Shown here in pieces: positions 13,649 through 25,605 of a DNA stretch of 64,000 nucleotides (positions are counted from its first letter, which is position 1; each line of letters starts with the position of its first letter). The position numbers and the translations under genes are program-made. The DNA lies in NCBI GenBank assembly GCA_030407085.1, contig CM059584.1, positions 124,472,501 to 124,536,500 of the forward strand, read 5' to 3'. Below the pieces are notes generated by a model. It ran no database searches. It was not told the origin of the DNA and was given only the letters and a program-made list of their open reading frames with translations. This DNA is from Trichopria drosophilae. Taxonomy: Eukaryota; Arthropoda; Insecta; Hymenoptera; Diapriidae.

Positions 13649-14669
13649 TTCCGAAAACGCCCCCCAACCGATTTTAATATACATTGGTATACTTACGTAT
13701 TTCGGGGTGCTGATTACGGAAATGATAATGAAAATTGGCGCAAATTTTATTTTCATGGTGAAAACCTTAAAAAACCACCATAATTTATGTTTTTTTTTGC
13801 AATTATCTCATAAAATTCTCAAAATTTCGAAAAATTCTTCCAATAAAAGTTGTAGATTTGATCGAAATACACATTTTATATTCTATGCATATTCCGGCCA
13901 AAATCGATAGTTTTTGAGAAAAATCGACTACAAAACACCATGCCTAGCCCGAACAATGCCTAAAAGCATATGCGTGCCCTAAAATTAACCTAACCTAACC
14001 AGTCAGAACTCTATCTAGCCCTAATAATGCGTGAAAGCAGATGGGTGCCCAAAAAAACTAACCTAAGCTATCCAGTCACAAGTCTGCCTAGCCCTAACAA
14101 TGCCTAAAAGCATATGGGTGCCCTAAAACTAACCTAACCTAACCAGTCAGAACTCTGCCTAGCCCTAACAATGCCTAAAAGCATATGGGTGCCCTAAAAC
14201 TAACCTAACCTAACCAGTCACTACTCTGCCTAGCCCTAACAATGCCTAAAAGCATATGCGTGCCCTAAAACTAACCTAACCTAACCAGGCTGAACTCCAC
14301 CTATCCCTAGCAATGCCAAAAAGAATATGCGTATCGCTACGTGGAATTCATGTTATAATTGATCGTTTTCATGGTGTTTTGTCGTTTTTTCGATTTTTCT
14401 CAAAAACTATCGATTTTGGCGGGAATATGCATAGAATATAAAATGTGTATTTCGATCAAATCTACAACTTTTATTAGAAGAATTTTTCGAAATTTTGAGC
14501 ATTTTAGGAGATAGTTGAAAAAAACCATAAATTATGGTGTTTTTTTTTAAGGTTTTCACCATGAAAATAAAATTTGCGCCAATTTTCATCATCACTTCCG
14601 TAATCAGCACCCCGAAATACGTAAGTATACCAATGTACATTAAAATCGGTTGGGGGGCGTTTTCGGAAG
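13649..14669. mobile_element. Fold-back element with 295-bp arms around a minisatellite
   Basis: The left arm 13649-13942 and right arm 14370-14669 are inverted copies at high identity. The left has CTTCCGAAAACGCCCCCCAA, GTATTTCGGGGTGCTGATTA and ATCGATAGTTTTTGAGAAAA; the right has the reverse complements in reverse order. The loop is the tandem array at 13941-14336. Open frames on both strands of the arms (13707-13910 +, 14407-14799 -) are mirror images of one another caused by the palindrome and show no domain. No target duplication was found. Confidence 0.85.
13941..14336. repeat. Minisatellite, 71-73 bp unit, about 5.5 copies, with CCTAA words
   Basis: Units start at about 13941, 14012, 14085, 14156, 14227 and 14298 (partial). 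The consensus begins TGCCTAGCCCTAACAATGCC and ends with AACTAACCTAACCTAACCAG followed by about ten bases. Most units contain CCTAACCTAACC, that is, two to three copies of the arthropod telomere word TTAGG on the - strand. The second unit is the most diverged. The array fills the loop of the surrounding palindrome. Confidence 0.9.
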
Positions 14670-15900
14670 TACACCCAAATTTTAGTTTGCAAATCCAATA
14701 TGGTGGTCGAAGCATTTTTTTCATTGTTTTTAATTTCGTACTAACTAAACAATATTTCGACAACAATACCGGGTTAAAAATGGATATCAAAATGCCCACA
14801 TATTACACGGAGAAAAGTTTAACATTCCTATTTTTTCGTCACTTTGTAAACTTAATCAATCCACATACCATAATACTAACCAAATAATGAAGGTAATTCA
14901 TAACATTTGTTCTATTCACAAAAATTTAGAAACTACGACAATTTATTCGACATGAAATAAGACAGATTTTATACCTGGAACTATAAAAATACAAAAATTG
15001 CAGTATACCGAAAGATAGCTTGTTCACCATATTAAATTTGAACAATACAAAAATAAAATGTCATGAATAACCGTGATTGTTACTTTATTTATGTTGTGGC
15101 GTCTATGAACACGGATAAAAATAGTAAATTGAAATATTTAAAACAAGTTTGAAAGTTTCACTGCCACTGGTCAGATAGTGACTATAAATGTAATTATATT
15201 ATCGGTTAATATTAGGATGTCGATTATCCTCTCCGTAACATCTAGTTTTCTCTATGAAATTCTGAAAAATTTTGTCTTTTTGGACTTCATTTTCGATCCG
15301 CCATGTAATCCAAAAAATTGCTTCGGTCTATCCATTACATGCAGTGGAAGTAGGAGAGACAACATTTTTTTAAAGTTTAGAATCGTTGTGAATAAAACGT
15401 AATAAAAAATGATAGTCTTATCAATATTAATGATAGAAATTTATTGAAACACCTTGTTTCGATATTTCACAAACAGAAAAATCAAAAACTCATAAAACGC
15501 CTTGAAAACTTGTTAAAAAAATCAACATTTTCTTATTAGTTCATTTTGAAATACTTCGCTTTTTTCGGTGATTACTTGATGCTTAAATTAATTTTCCTGA
15601 TTTCTCTTTACAAATACACGCAACTTAAAAAAAGGCGATTAGAATTTTAAACATCTTAGGTCAAATTCTTAATCATCTACTTCTAAAACCTACATTAACT
15701 TTTGGATACTCCAAAATGGTGAATTTAAAATATTTAATTTAACAAATCTGAGGGAACCTCCGTCATTAGCAACTGCGAAAAAAAACGAGGGTTTCGAACG
15801 CAAAATTTATTGAAAAATTGAGTTACATACAGAGCTGAATGACTGTAAACGTTGAGAACTGTTTTATGGCTTATAAACCCTGATAACTGTTTTCAAATAA
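14670..15900. other. Intergenic, AT-rich, no gene seen
   Basis: It has a lone CACGGAGAAAAG word at 14808 (the terminus seen in the 5525 and 25394 elements) without a matching partner. No frame shows a domain. Part of 15.8-16.1 kb is probably 3' UTR of the Ig/FN3 gene on the - strand. Confidence 0.4.
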
Positions 15901-16003
15901 ATTGTATTCATTGTGCTAATTTAATTTAAAGATTACCCTAAAGTATTGTTACATATTTACATATTTGGACCCTAAGTATGTCACATCTATGATAAGAGGA
16001 TTC

Positions 16004-16009
16004 TTTATT
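16004..16009 (-). terminator. Candidate poly(A) signal of the Ig/FN3 gene
   Basis: AATAAA on the - strand (TTTATT on +), about 130 bases after the stop codon at 16140. Another lies at 16024-16029. Either would give a short 3' UTR. Confidence 0.4.
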
Positions 16010-16139
16010 AAATAAGGTTATAACTTTATTGTTCGCAGGAAACGTGACATGGATTTTCCCATATTCGCATTTTATGAAAATAAATTTCGAAATGGAATGA
16101 TCCAAATATTTACCTATGTCGGCCGAAGCATTCGGTGAA

Positions 16140-18620
16140 TTAAAGTCTGAAGAAGACGATGGAAGAAACGATAACTGCACCCATCAACCCCGCAAGAGGC
16201 CGCGTTGCTGATGCTCGTACTGAAATAAACAAATTTAGCAATATTAGCAAAATTATAAAATATTTTATTAAACTCGTATTAAATAAGTACTCACCACTTT
16301 CAGGTTGTTCTGAAGCATAAGCTGAAAAAATGAATGGTAATATTATTATTGCGATCAATACACATGTTCGTCTGATTAAAACTTAATTTCGATTTATTCA
16401 GATGCATACTAAAAATTATTTCGGGGAATAACAGCGACACTTACATCCTTCAAACCACTCAGGTTCAGAATAAGGTGACCAAGTATATCCATTACGTGTC
16501 CTGACACGTGCCTCGAAACTTTCTGGTAGAAAATTATGAATAGGAGCTTCGATTGTGTATGTGTTGTCTTCTATTTTTTTAATCTCTGGCTGCATAATTT
16601 TCCATTCCTCTTCACCTTTCATACGGTATTGCATCTGAAATTCCAAGGTTTCATCGCTTTCATTACTTTCGATTCTTAGATTTTTTTTGTTCAGTAATAT
16701 TTTGTATAAATATAAAATTGTCTAGTAGATTCTTCCTTACCTCTGCTTCCTCAACATCAGAATGACTGAGGAATTTCCATTTGGCACGAGTATCATGAGA
16801 TTGTTTAGAGCCATGAATGTCAAAGACAGGTTTTGAAGGCGCAGCAGAAAGTTGTATGTTTCCGCTTATATCTTCTCCAAGTTCATTAATCGCTTTGCAT
16901 TTATAATCTCCAAGATCACTTTCCGTTGTGTAAGGGATAGTGAGGTAACGTTGGGTCTTGTTCGATGATGTTCGATGATGAACTTCGGTACCATCTTTAT
17001 ACCACGTGACCTTGGCATGTGGATGTGCATGTACAATACACTTGATTTCAGATTGTTGGCCGATACGGGTATACACGATCTTGTTCTTGACTTCGATTTC
17101 TGGTGGATCTGTAGGAAAATAGTTCACAAGTAAATATGAATATCGTATCAAATCGCACTGAATTATTAATTAAAATACTAACAATGGACGATCACTTTGA
17201 TTCCGCCAACTTGATCATCCAGTCGCCGAGTATTGCCCAAACATTGATAATGTCCAGCATGTTTCCTTGATGCGTTATTAATATCAAGATAGGAACCTGT
17301 TTCTGTTTCTCTGTCAGGATACAGCCTCTTACCCTGCAACCAATACCAGTTCAATACGCGTTATATTTTGACAGTTTACAGTAAATAAAAAATGAATCAG
17401 TCGAATTAAAAATAAGATCTTCTTTTAGCAGCAGTGTAGGCGGACATAAAAGTTTTACTAGTTCCAGATCATGACCGATATCAACATGATCATAACCAAA
17501 TCAATGTATTTCAAATGTTAATTCCCGCATTATTAGATTGTACATATTGACATAAGACTGTTCGAATACTTAATAAGAAATACATTAAATTACCTCACGA
17601 GACCAGACAATTTTGGAGGTCAATGGTGTTCGTGCTTCGCAACCCAGAGTGACATTTTTTCCATGATAGATTTCGACTTTTGCACTGGGTAGCACTTTTA
17701 GTTCAGTATCCGGCCTTCCACTATTTTCATCAACAAGCAAGCGATGGACGACCACTTGGGTTGGTTCATTTAGTACCTCACATGAGCATGTGTAATTGTT
17801 AGAAGAATCCTCTACTGTTGCATTAAATATTGCCAGGGAATAGTCAGGTAATAGTTTGAATCTATCAGGCTCGTTACTAACGTCAATGGTCGAAAAGAAT
17901 AATATTCTATCATCTTTTGACCACTTCGTGTTACATGATGCTGAAAAAACATGTAAAACATTTACTACTTAGTCTAGTTCATAAAAGAATAGGTTGTAAT
18001 AAATCTTCTCTTTATATAATTAAATGTATATATTAAAGTAGGTAAAGTCTAATTGCATTTAAACTATTCCGTTATTAACCTTCGGATTCTTTAATTAACT
18101 GCACCAATAATGAAATTCAAGCAATATCTAATAGTTAGTTCTTTAATAGTAACTGAAGAACACTTGGATAGATACATTGATCAATTAAACGGGTTATGTC
18201 AATTTCAATTGAATATCACTTACTGGATTATTCGCGATTAAACTTTGTTAAATTTAGAGAGCATTTGTTATTTCCTGATAGACTTCAACATCATTGTTAA
18301 GTATATTTTTATATAAAATTACGTTACTACGTAAAAGTCTCAGGAAAATACATTTTCCAATGTTTCAAAAAACATTGAACATTATTCTTTTAGATAAAAA
18401 TTCTGAACCATCTTACCTGAATTTTCAATAACACATGGAAATTTGGCCGATTCGCCTGCCCGAATGTGCTGCGATACTGAAATGGATTTCATAACAGGTG
18501 GAGATACAGGTTTTGCATCGTCTTTATCAACATCATCTCCATCGTCGTAGTCTTCATTTTCTTCGTCGCCGGCATAATCCTCCTCTCTACTCCATTGGTC
18601 GTTTGCAGGTTTGCTCAAAA
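16140..18620 (-). CDS. GPI-type Ig/FN3 cell-adhesion protein (Wrapper/Klingon-like), 5' exon missing
   Basis: Seven exons on the - strand join in frame: 18620-18417, 17940-17594, 17333-17183, 17108-16741, 16634-16445, 16321-16295 and 16219-16140 (stop), about 454 residues. The first reads LSKPANDQW, then a very acidic stretch (EEDY...DDGDDVDKDD), then Ig1 (FPC...WSKDD...YTC). Ig2 (LGC...IVWSRE...GHYQC) and Ig3 (IKC...VTWYKDG...GDYKC) follow, then one fibronectin-III domain (AKWKFLS...MQYRMKGEEEW...ARVRTRNGYTWSPYSE). The tail SATRPLAGLMGAVIVSSIVFFRL is hydrophobic and ends almost at once, as in a GPI-attachment signal. Three Ig plus one FN3 plus a GPI anchor is the layout of Drosophila Wrapper (midline glia) and Klingon, so a neuronal or glial adhesion role is likely. 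Which of the two is not settled. The first exon starts with two bases of a split codon, so a signal-peptide exon of phase 1 must lie upstream, probably beyond a long intron. Confidence 0.9.
16295..16321 (-). CDS. 27-bp microexon of the Ig/FN3 gene
   Basis: Bounded by TTTTTTCAG before and GTGAGT after on the - strand. It encodes the linker SYASEQPES (split codons at both ends) between the FN3 domain and the hydrophobic tail. Because its length is a multiple of three it could be skipped without shifting frame, making a variant with a shorter stalk. Confidence 0.75.
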
Positions 18621-18841
18621 CTGAAAATACAAGATTTTATTATTGTATATTCAATGAGTAAAAAATAAGTAACTTTTTGATATCACATAAATACTTTTTA
18701 CATGCGCAATGTTTTTGAAAAGTTGGAATGACCCATATATATTTCGTATTTTCATGCGACATACGAAAATACTTTAACAGTTTCTTAATTATCCCCTTGA
18801 GATGACAAATACTTCTCAAGTTTATTGTCAATTTGCTTTAA

Positions 18842-19830
18842 CCCTTGCTTGCCACACCTCTATAGAATTACATGCTTGCCACACTTGCGACACAGACAAA
18901 AATCGTTATAAAAAATAAAGTACTGAATAATTTTACTTCGTCATTTTTTTAAACTTCTTCAGAACGTACTTTAAAATATAACGTAAGTCATATAGCAAAA
19001 AATTGTTAAATGAAAAAAAAGTGAAAAAATGACTTGTTCCATTTAAAAAAATCATAATTTTTTTAATTGTTGATATTAAGAGCTAAAAATTTAGCTAAGT
19101 CTTCTACTGCTGTGCCACTACAAGAAAGAAATTAGTAGTTAAGTGGATCTTTTAAAAAGTATATTTATTTTGAGGAATAAACTACGACAAAAAGAGAAAA
19201 AATAAACTATGCGTTTTTGTCAAAATACTTTACTGATTTAGCTATTGCAAACAAATGTTTACTCAAAATAAGGTTTGATTATATAATCAATACAAATTAT
19301 GCTTGAAATTAAGGTAAAATATTAGTAACTAATTAATTTTCTTTTGCATGTTAGCGCAATCATTACATATATTTATGCTATTTTGGATAGAGGAAACTAT
19401 ATTTTAAGACCTATAGGGGATGTGGAAGTCTTATATACTCGGTAGCATCTCACGATCTTCAGATTTTAGTCATTTCTAGCAACAATATAAATTGTTTAAA
19501 TATCTAAAAAAATTAGACGTTGTTAAAAAGACTTTATATACTGATATTCTTTCACCTAGAGTCAGTAAACACCACAGAAATTATTGACTGCAAAAAAATC
19601 AATTTCGAACGTACTTGCCACACTCGGGTCCAAAGGACCCAGCTTCACCTTACAGCAGCTACCAAGAATAAATTAATGGTACCAGCGTCATACTTAACCG
19701 CCGGAAAGTTAGTTCAACCCTTCAACTATTGGCAAATATTGATACGAGTTCTCTTCCTTTGCATTTAGTACTTAAAATTTAACTTCAAAATGGGTCTTAG
19801 TCCAAAGGACCCATGTGTGGCAAGCATGGG
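18842..19830. mobile_element. piggyBac-type MITE with TTAA target duplication
   Basis: It begins CCCTTGCTTGCCACAC just after TTAA (18838-18841) and ends GTGTGGCAAGCATGGG just before TTAA (19831-19834); 15 of 16 terminal bases match when inverted. TTAA duplication and CCC-starting ends are hallmarks of the piggyBac superfamily. Near the right end CTTGCCACAC recurs at 19614, followed by the palindrome GGGTCCAAAGGACCC (19626-19640), which partners TCCAAAGGACCC at 19801. The 989-bp body has no transposase frame, so it is non-autonomous. It lies just upstream of the first seen exon of the Ig/FN3 gene, probably inside its intron. Confidence 0.88.
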
Positions 19831-19834
19831 TTAA

Positions 19835-20160
19835 TAATAGCACCAATATTGTAGGAAACAAAATAGGAAAGATATATGAGGAATTCCGCGATACTTTCAG
19901 TATTTGACCTATAAAAAAATTAAATATTTTGTTGTTGGCACGCAGTTGCAATGTTGTTTTTGTTATTGTATATGGTTTAAATATCAATATTTATATCGCG
20001 CCACTCATTTTTTTTAAGAACTTTCTTTTTTTAGGCCATATTCAAAATTTTATTCAAAAATGATGTTTTTTGTGCAGTTTCTGAATAAGTCCTTATAGAA
20101 TCTATTCCATAATTCTTAATCGATTTTACTGATTCAATGACAAAGTTTAGACACAAAAAT
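19835..20160. other. Non-coding gap, no gene seen
   Basis: AT-rich with a 71-codon chance-like frame on the - strand that runs into the piggyBac-type end. Nothing else was recognised. Confidence 0.4.
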
Positions 20161-20162
20161 GT

Positions 20163-20199
20163 GTCTCACTCTCTCTCTCTCTCCCTCTCTCTCTCATAC
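20163..20199. repeat. (CT)n microsatellite
   Basis: Almost pure CT dinucleotides with small CC and CA interruptions, about 37 bases long. Confidence 0.95.
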
Positions 20200-20296
20200 A
20201 CCATTCCGGAAATATACGTAGGAAAACCTCCCTAATATAATTATTAAAATGTACACAGTTTTCAAATTAATTACTTATTCTTTATTAACAACTAAT

Positions 20297-20446
20297 CTAA
20301 TTCGTAACAATATAAAGGACCACATAACAAATAGTAACATTCTTCGTTTAATTAATTAATATAATAAAATTCTAATTCGTAATAATATAAAGGAATATGT
20401 AACAAAAATAGTATTCTTCGTTTAATTAGCTAATATAACCTTATTT
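20297..20446. repeat. Tandem duplication, 75-bp unit, two copies
   Basis: The unit begins CTAATTCGTAACAATATAAA at 20297 and recurs at 20372 with few differences. Both copies carry ATTCTTCGTTTAATTA near the end. Simple local duplication of AT-rich DNA. Confidence 0.85.
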
Positions 20447-22230
20447 CTTCTCATATTTATAAATACTATCAAAATATACACATAAATATACATATAGATA
20501 TGTATGTAAATAAACACGCGATCACCTGCCAACACTATAAAACGTACAATGACAATATAACATATCGATTAATGTTATAATAATCAAAATATGCGTGATA
20601 GTAATTACGGAAAAACAAACTATTTTATGTTCTGTCTTTATTTCAGATCGGTACAAGTATAATCACTTGAAAATAGTGACATACACTTGAAAATATAGCT
20701 AGCAAACAAAAAAGAGCAATGCATTTTTTGGTTTTTCAAATTATAGTAAAAGCGTGCCGTGCAAAAGTAAGAGTTTTCGAAATGGGGGGGCGCATAGAGT
20801 AGCGATTTTTAAAGCCCTTCAATTTTTTTTTTGTTACAAGGCACGTCAATTTTAAAAATTTACTTGCAATGGTTATTATGAATACAAACACAAATGCATT
20901 GTTTTTTTTTTTGAAAAATCGAAACGTACATTTAAAAAAAAATGGTATGTAAAAACAATTAATTTTTATTAAAATTTAGTTTCTTCCATTTTTGATGTTA
21001 TATTTTATTTCATAAGATGGGCACACTTTCGTAAATTACATGTTTTAAAAGTATAATATTAAGAGATGATACAAACCAATTTTTGCGGTCCTATCTAAAA
21101 ACGTACATTTTTTTTCCATGCGGAAGACAAAAAATACAGAACAGTTTCCTACGCAAATCTTTAAAAATAACATAGTTTAATTTTTTTTTCATGCGAAAAT
21201 TATTATTCTCCATTAACAAAACCATTGTGTGATATTTTTCGACATCCACTTTATACAATAAAAAATTTTTGTTCATCAATAATACTAAATTTATCATTTT
21301 TATGTACAGTTTCCTATTCAAAGTTTCGCGGAATATCTCATATGAACCTTTCATATTTTCTTAAAAGATAATGTGGGTTTTTACTAATTTAAGGCGGTTT
21401 TATACTTAACTATTAAATAGTAAACCCAAATTATATATTCGAATAGAAATGTTAATTTCACCGCATATAAATAGGTTGAAAAGTTATTTTACGAAGATGT
21501 GTAAAGTAAATTTAAGTTGGAAAAGAGGTTTTGAAAAAGCTTTGAATGAAAATAATTCTCATCGCATAGATAGGTAATATTGCTCTATAACAATACAATA
21601 ATGTAAGTAATAGTTTTTCCCTTATCGAAGGAAAACTCGAGGAAATCGACTTATGGGTTTGTTTTGGCTCGAACTAGTTCGCGCATTGGTTTACGTAAGA
21701 ATCGAGGTCCATGAACTCGTCGACTAGACTGGAAGCAGGGACGAAGTGACTAAAACCTCCTCAAAATTCCACGGCAGGGCATACCCGAGACACGAAGAAT
21801 ACAGTCGAGGGCTTAAACGATGTTGAAATTAGATTTCGGGATCTAAGGCCCGATCTCCGCTCGGCTGTACGATGCAAACATCGTTTCAATCTAAATATAT
21901 TCTGTTTCCGTGCGATTCTCCAAAAGCCACCCTGGAATCAGTATTACAATTTTTCTTGTCACCGTCGTGAAGATGGCAAAAAAATCGGCTGCTTACGCTA
22001 CTGGGACGCTGACATGTGTGTCGGTCAATTTTTTATTTTTTTGTAAGATTTAGAAGGTGCTCGTTTATTATTCAATTTATCCCCCTTCTCTGAATTTTCC
22101 ACGTGTTCTACCTACTTTCTGCTGAAATACGTATATTTACAGATTTTAACGTTTTGAGATCACTTTTATCTGGATTTTCTAATTATGATGACGTATTTAC
22201 TTAATTACATAGATCTACAAAAAAGACGGT
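20447..22230. other. Non-coding stretch, no gene seen; GC-richer island at 21640-22000
   Basis: Mostly AT-rich with homopolymer runs. From 21640 to 22000 the sequence becomes richer in CG dinucleotides (CGAACTAGTTCGCGC, CCGAGACACGAAG) but frames stay short. Possibly regulatory DNA. Confidence 0.35.
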
Positions 22231-22236
22231 CTTAGA

Positions 22237-22956
22237 TGTTGTTGGGAAGCTGTGGGTCATTTCCGGCGTAATTATATGCGTAAAATCCAAACTCGAAGTC
22301 AGAATTGGTTCATCACGTCAGGTTTTTGAGATATTTGAGGGCATGTACTCGAAAAACGCATTATTTTGCTAAGTTTGAGGTTACGTACACGGCGCAACAA
22401 TTTGGTTTGGCCTTCTGCACTATTTGCATCTTTTAGTACGACCTTTACCTTCCCAAATTAAGTTTTGTTCGATCACCTAAGATTTTATTTACAAAGTTAC
22501 GGCCATTTTGAAATTACGAGATATATTTCATTAAAGTTATCAAAAAAAAATCACACTACTGAAACGTGATTTTCGTTATTAATATCCATATTTTATATAG
22601 TTGTTTATATTTATATAGGTTTCATGACATTAAATTTGACCTTGAGCTTGTTCTCCAAGGTAAATTTGTTTACATGTATATCGTAATTTCAAATTGGCGT
22701 ATCTTGTTGAGTAAATGTCGTAATGGAATTCTGCGCATCCCATATTAAAGAAAAAGAGTACTACCACGTGATCCAACGAAAGGAAACACTACTATAAATG
22801 TTTTGTCTTCTGCACATGACCTCAAAAATAGCAAAAAAACGCGTTTTCGACTAAATAACCTCAAATATCTCAAAATCCTGATGTGATGGGCCACTTCGAA
22901 TTCTGATTGTACACACAAAATTACGTCGGAAATGACCCACAGCTTCCCAACAACAA
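22237..22956. mobile_element. 720-bp fold-back element, arms about 160 bp
   Basis: The left arm (22237-22400: TGTTGTTGGGAAGCTGTGGG, TCATTTCCG, then AGATATTTGAGG) is mirrored by the right arm (22800-22956: CCTCAAATATCT, CGGAAATGA, then CCCACAGCTTCCCAACAACA). Arm identity is moderate, so the element is old. The 93-codon frame at 22745-23026 (-) lies across the right arm and is probably not a gene. Confidence 0.75.
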
Positions 22957-23094
22957 AACCATGTTGACCTGTGTTATCGCATGAAGCTCTTATAATTACT
23001 ATTTTAATCTTAAAATATAGGTTCATGCATCAAAGTTATTGCGTCATTATATTTTTTTTACGATTTTAAAACAGAAATCAGAAATATTAAGAAT

Positions 23095-23222
23095 CCTCTT
23101 GTCGCAAGTGGAATCCACTTACGGCAAGTAGAAGTCCACATACCGCAAGTGGAATAATCATGTAACAAGAGGATTTCCACTTGCGACAAGAGGATTCCGC
23201 TTGCGGCAAAACAACGTTACAT
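23095..23222. repeat. Cluster of short direct and inverted CGCAAGTGGAA repeats
   Basis: TCCTCTTGTCGCAAGTGGAA at 23095 is mirrored by TTCCACTTGCGACAAGAGGA at 23166-23185, with intermediate copies ACTTACGGCAAGTAGAA and TACCGCAAGTGGAAT, and a further GGATTCCGCTTGCGGCAA. A compact hairpin-forming array. Confidence 0.8.
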
Positions 23223-25393
23223 GAGTGTATAATAATTTATGGTATTTATCGTGAATTGTGGTAATGTCTGGATGCATGTGGTTGTAATTGACTCAACCGA
23301 ATCATATAACCAAACGTTTAATAAACCAGCCAAGGTCCACGCACGCTTTTCAGGAAGAAAATTAAATTTATGTTGGTTTAACATGTTTAACTAACCTCGT
23401 TTACGCACCATTATAAACTCCTTTTGGATGCATCATGGAAAACCGAACACATTCTTTGAATGCATCAACAACAGCAAATTAAAAATTGTTCATATTTAAC
23501 AAAACGAAGAGAAGAAAACAGTTACAAATATAATCGCTCAACAATATTAACGAGTAGTTTATATGTGGAAGGTAGAAAATAAGAAAAATTTTTTGATTGC
23601 ATGAATGGAACAAGTCACGTAGGGAATTCCCGGCAAGAAATTTACATTATCGCGTTACGTCCGTCGAACGTTGTTACGTTCCAAAATAATCTCGACTTTA
23701 TCTGCATCCCCATCAAGATGGAGATAGAAAAATAAGACGCCTATCGCGATCTCAGGGGAGTACTTTGAAATTTTCGCGGACTTTGAATGCATTTGCGACA
23801 GCCGGACATGGAAATATGCGCATGAGGTAAGAAAATTCCTGGCGATGAGGAAGATAAGAAAGCATTTTACGAGACGGCGATCGTAAAGGTTGCATGACGC
23901 ATAAGCGGAAAACGCGCGAGCGCGCCTCGCCTTAGAGTCGGGCCTAGAACGCAGTAGCACACATGTGTACGAATCCATACATATACATGCAAACCACACC
24001 CTCGTTAAAGAGAAAATGGGTCGAGCAAACCCAGCAGCAGCACTTGTCATTAGGCGAGACAGGCAAGGCCCGACCTTCCGCCTCCATTGGGAAAAGTCAA
24101 TAAATCCGCGGATGCGAATCTCAACGTATTCCTCGGATAACGAGCTTATTTTTCAACCTACTTTAAGGCATTTCTTACCACCGAGACGAACATCGAATAC
24201 CAAGTTGATTACTAGTTGGCGACGATGAGTGAGCTGTTTTATTGTCTTCCTCTACAAGCGAAATCTTATTCTTAATTTAAATTGTAAAACGCTACCCGCG
24301 TTCGAGGTTCACAGAAGGTAAACATACTGTCATTTTGGGAAAGGCGTTGCCATCTACCGGATATTTGATTGAATTTTTGTAATTTCTTACAAGATGCAAT
24401 CGCTCTCTTCCGGTCTATTGTCGTTTGGTTCTCGTTGAACACTTTCGATTATGTTATTAGACGTTTTTACGGGGAAGTGATATTACTTATTTTAGCACGC
24501 ATGATGTCTGCATCAAAGAACTACAAGCTGACATCCAATTTTATCGTGTTGACTAACCAATTTAAATTATACTAACGAAACTGATTTAAAGGTTGAATGA
24601 TTATAAATTTGCACAAATTACGATTTTGTGACAATTATATCATATTTTATATCAGTACAGAAAAAAAGGAATTGACAAACAGCAAGTGTTTTCACTAATT
24701 AAATACATTACGCATTATTCGCACAAAAATCATGTTTCTATGTAAATTTTTCTAGCTATAAAATAAGCATTTTGTATATAAATTCCACAAAATTGTATAA
24801 TAAAAGATATGGTTGCATCTCGTATTTGATTATTTCTTCAGAGCGCTATTTGTAAAATTATAATTTTAAAATATGTATATGAAAAGTCTTGAATGGTCCT
24901 TTGACTTACAAATCTGATGCAATGATAAATAGATTTTGATGTTATATGAACATCTTTATAACTGAATTATTTAAAATAGCTTAAATACAAAAAAAATTAT
25001 TTCTGTTGGAAGGGCGCAAAATAAACTTTTAAGCCCGCGAGCGATCAGCATGTCCAAGAGACGACAAATGTTTTCCTTGCTTTTCCAAAATCGACATTTC
25101 CAAATCTCAATAATATTTGCAATTTTGTTCACTTATTTTTAAGTCGAGAGGCCAAAAATTTTGGTGCAAATTTTGTATACAAAGAAAAACATTTGTGCCT
25201 TTTTCCCTATATTAGGGTGTAAAATCTTCTTAACAAAATATTCTATAACAAAAAAGCGAATTTTAATTTTGAGTACCATAGACATAAAATTGAATATTGC
25301 GAGCTTACGTCGAAAATGAAATTTGCGTACCTAGAACTACTCAAAATATTCAAGTTTGACAAATTCTTCAACGAAAAAAAAAGTTAATGGAAT
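23223..25393. other. Non-coding; GC-richer island at 23640-24560
   Basis: The island holds overlapping long frames on both strands (131 codons at 23655-24050 -, 87 at 23965-24228 +). That is typical of stop-poor GC-richer DNA rather than a gene; neither translation shows a domain and no convincing splice pair was found. From 24570 the sequence is ordinary AT-rich DNA. Confidence 0.35.
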
Positions 25394-25605
25394 CACGGAG
25401 AAATGGTAGAAACTATTTTAACATATTTAAATAATAGAATTCACAACATGAAAGGACATAGTTGATATTTCAGGTTATGTATGCATGACTTAAGTACCGG
25501 GCAATCGTTTTTAAGTACTAAAAAATAGTTAATTTAACTACTTTTTTTATTAAGGCGTTTTACTATTATAAAATGATTCTATTAACTATTTTCTTTCTCC
25601 CTGTG
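25394..25605. mobile_element. MITE-like element with CACGGAGAAA ends
   Basis: It starts CACGGAGAAATGG and ends TTTCTTTCTCCCTGTG, an imperfect inverted end related to the element at 5525. The interior has AACTATTTTAAC-like words and repeated TTAACTA motifs in both orientations. No coding frame. Confidence 0.5.

Noticed and set aside
13707..14799. Frames of 67-130 codons on both strands around 14 kb
   Set aside because: They are mirror images produced by the palindrome arms and carry no domain.
15938..16180. 80-codon - frame overlapping the end of the Ig/FN3 gene
   Set aside because: The spliced reading frame ends at 16140 in a different frame; this one is 3' UTR shadow.
23655..24228. 131-codon (-) and 87-codon (+) overlapping frames
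   Set aside because: Both strands open in GC-richer DNA, no domain, no splice support; likely stop-poor composition.
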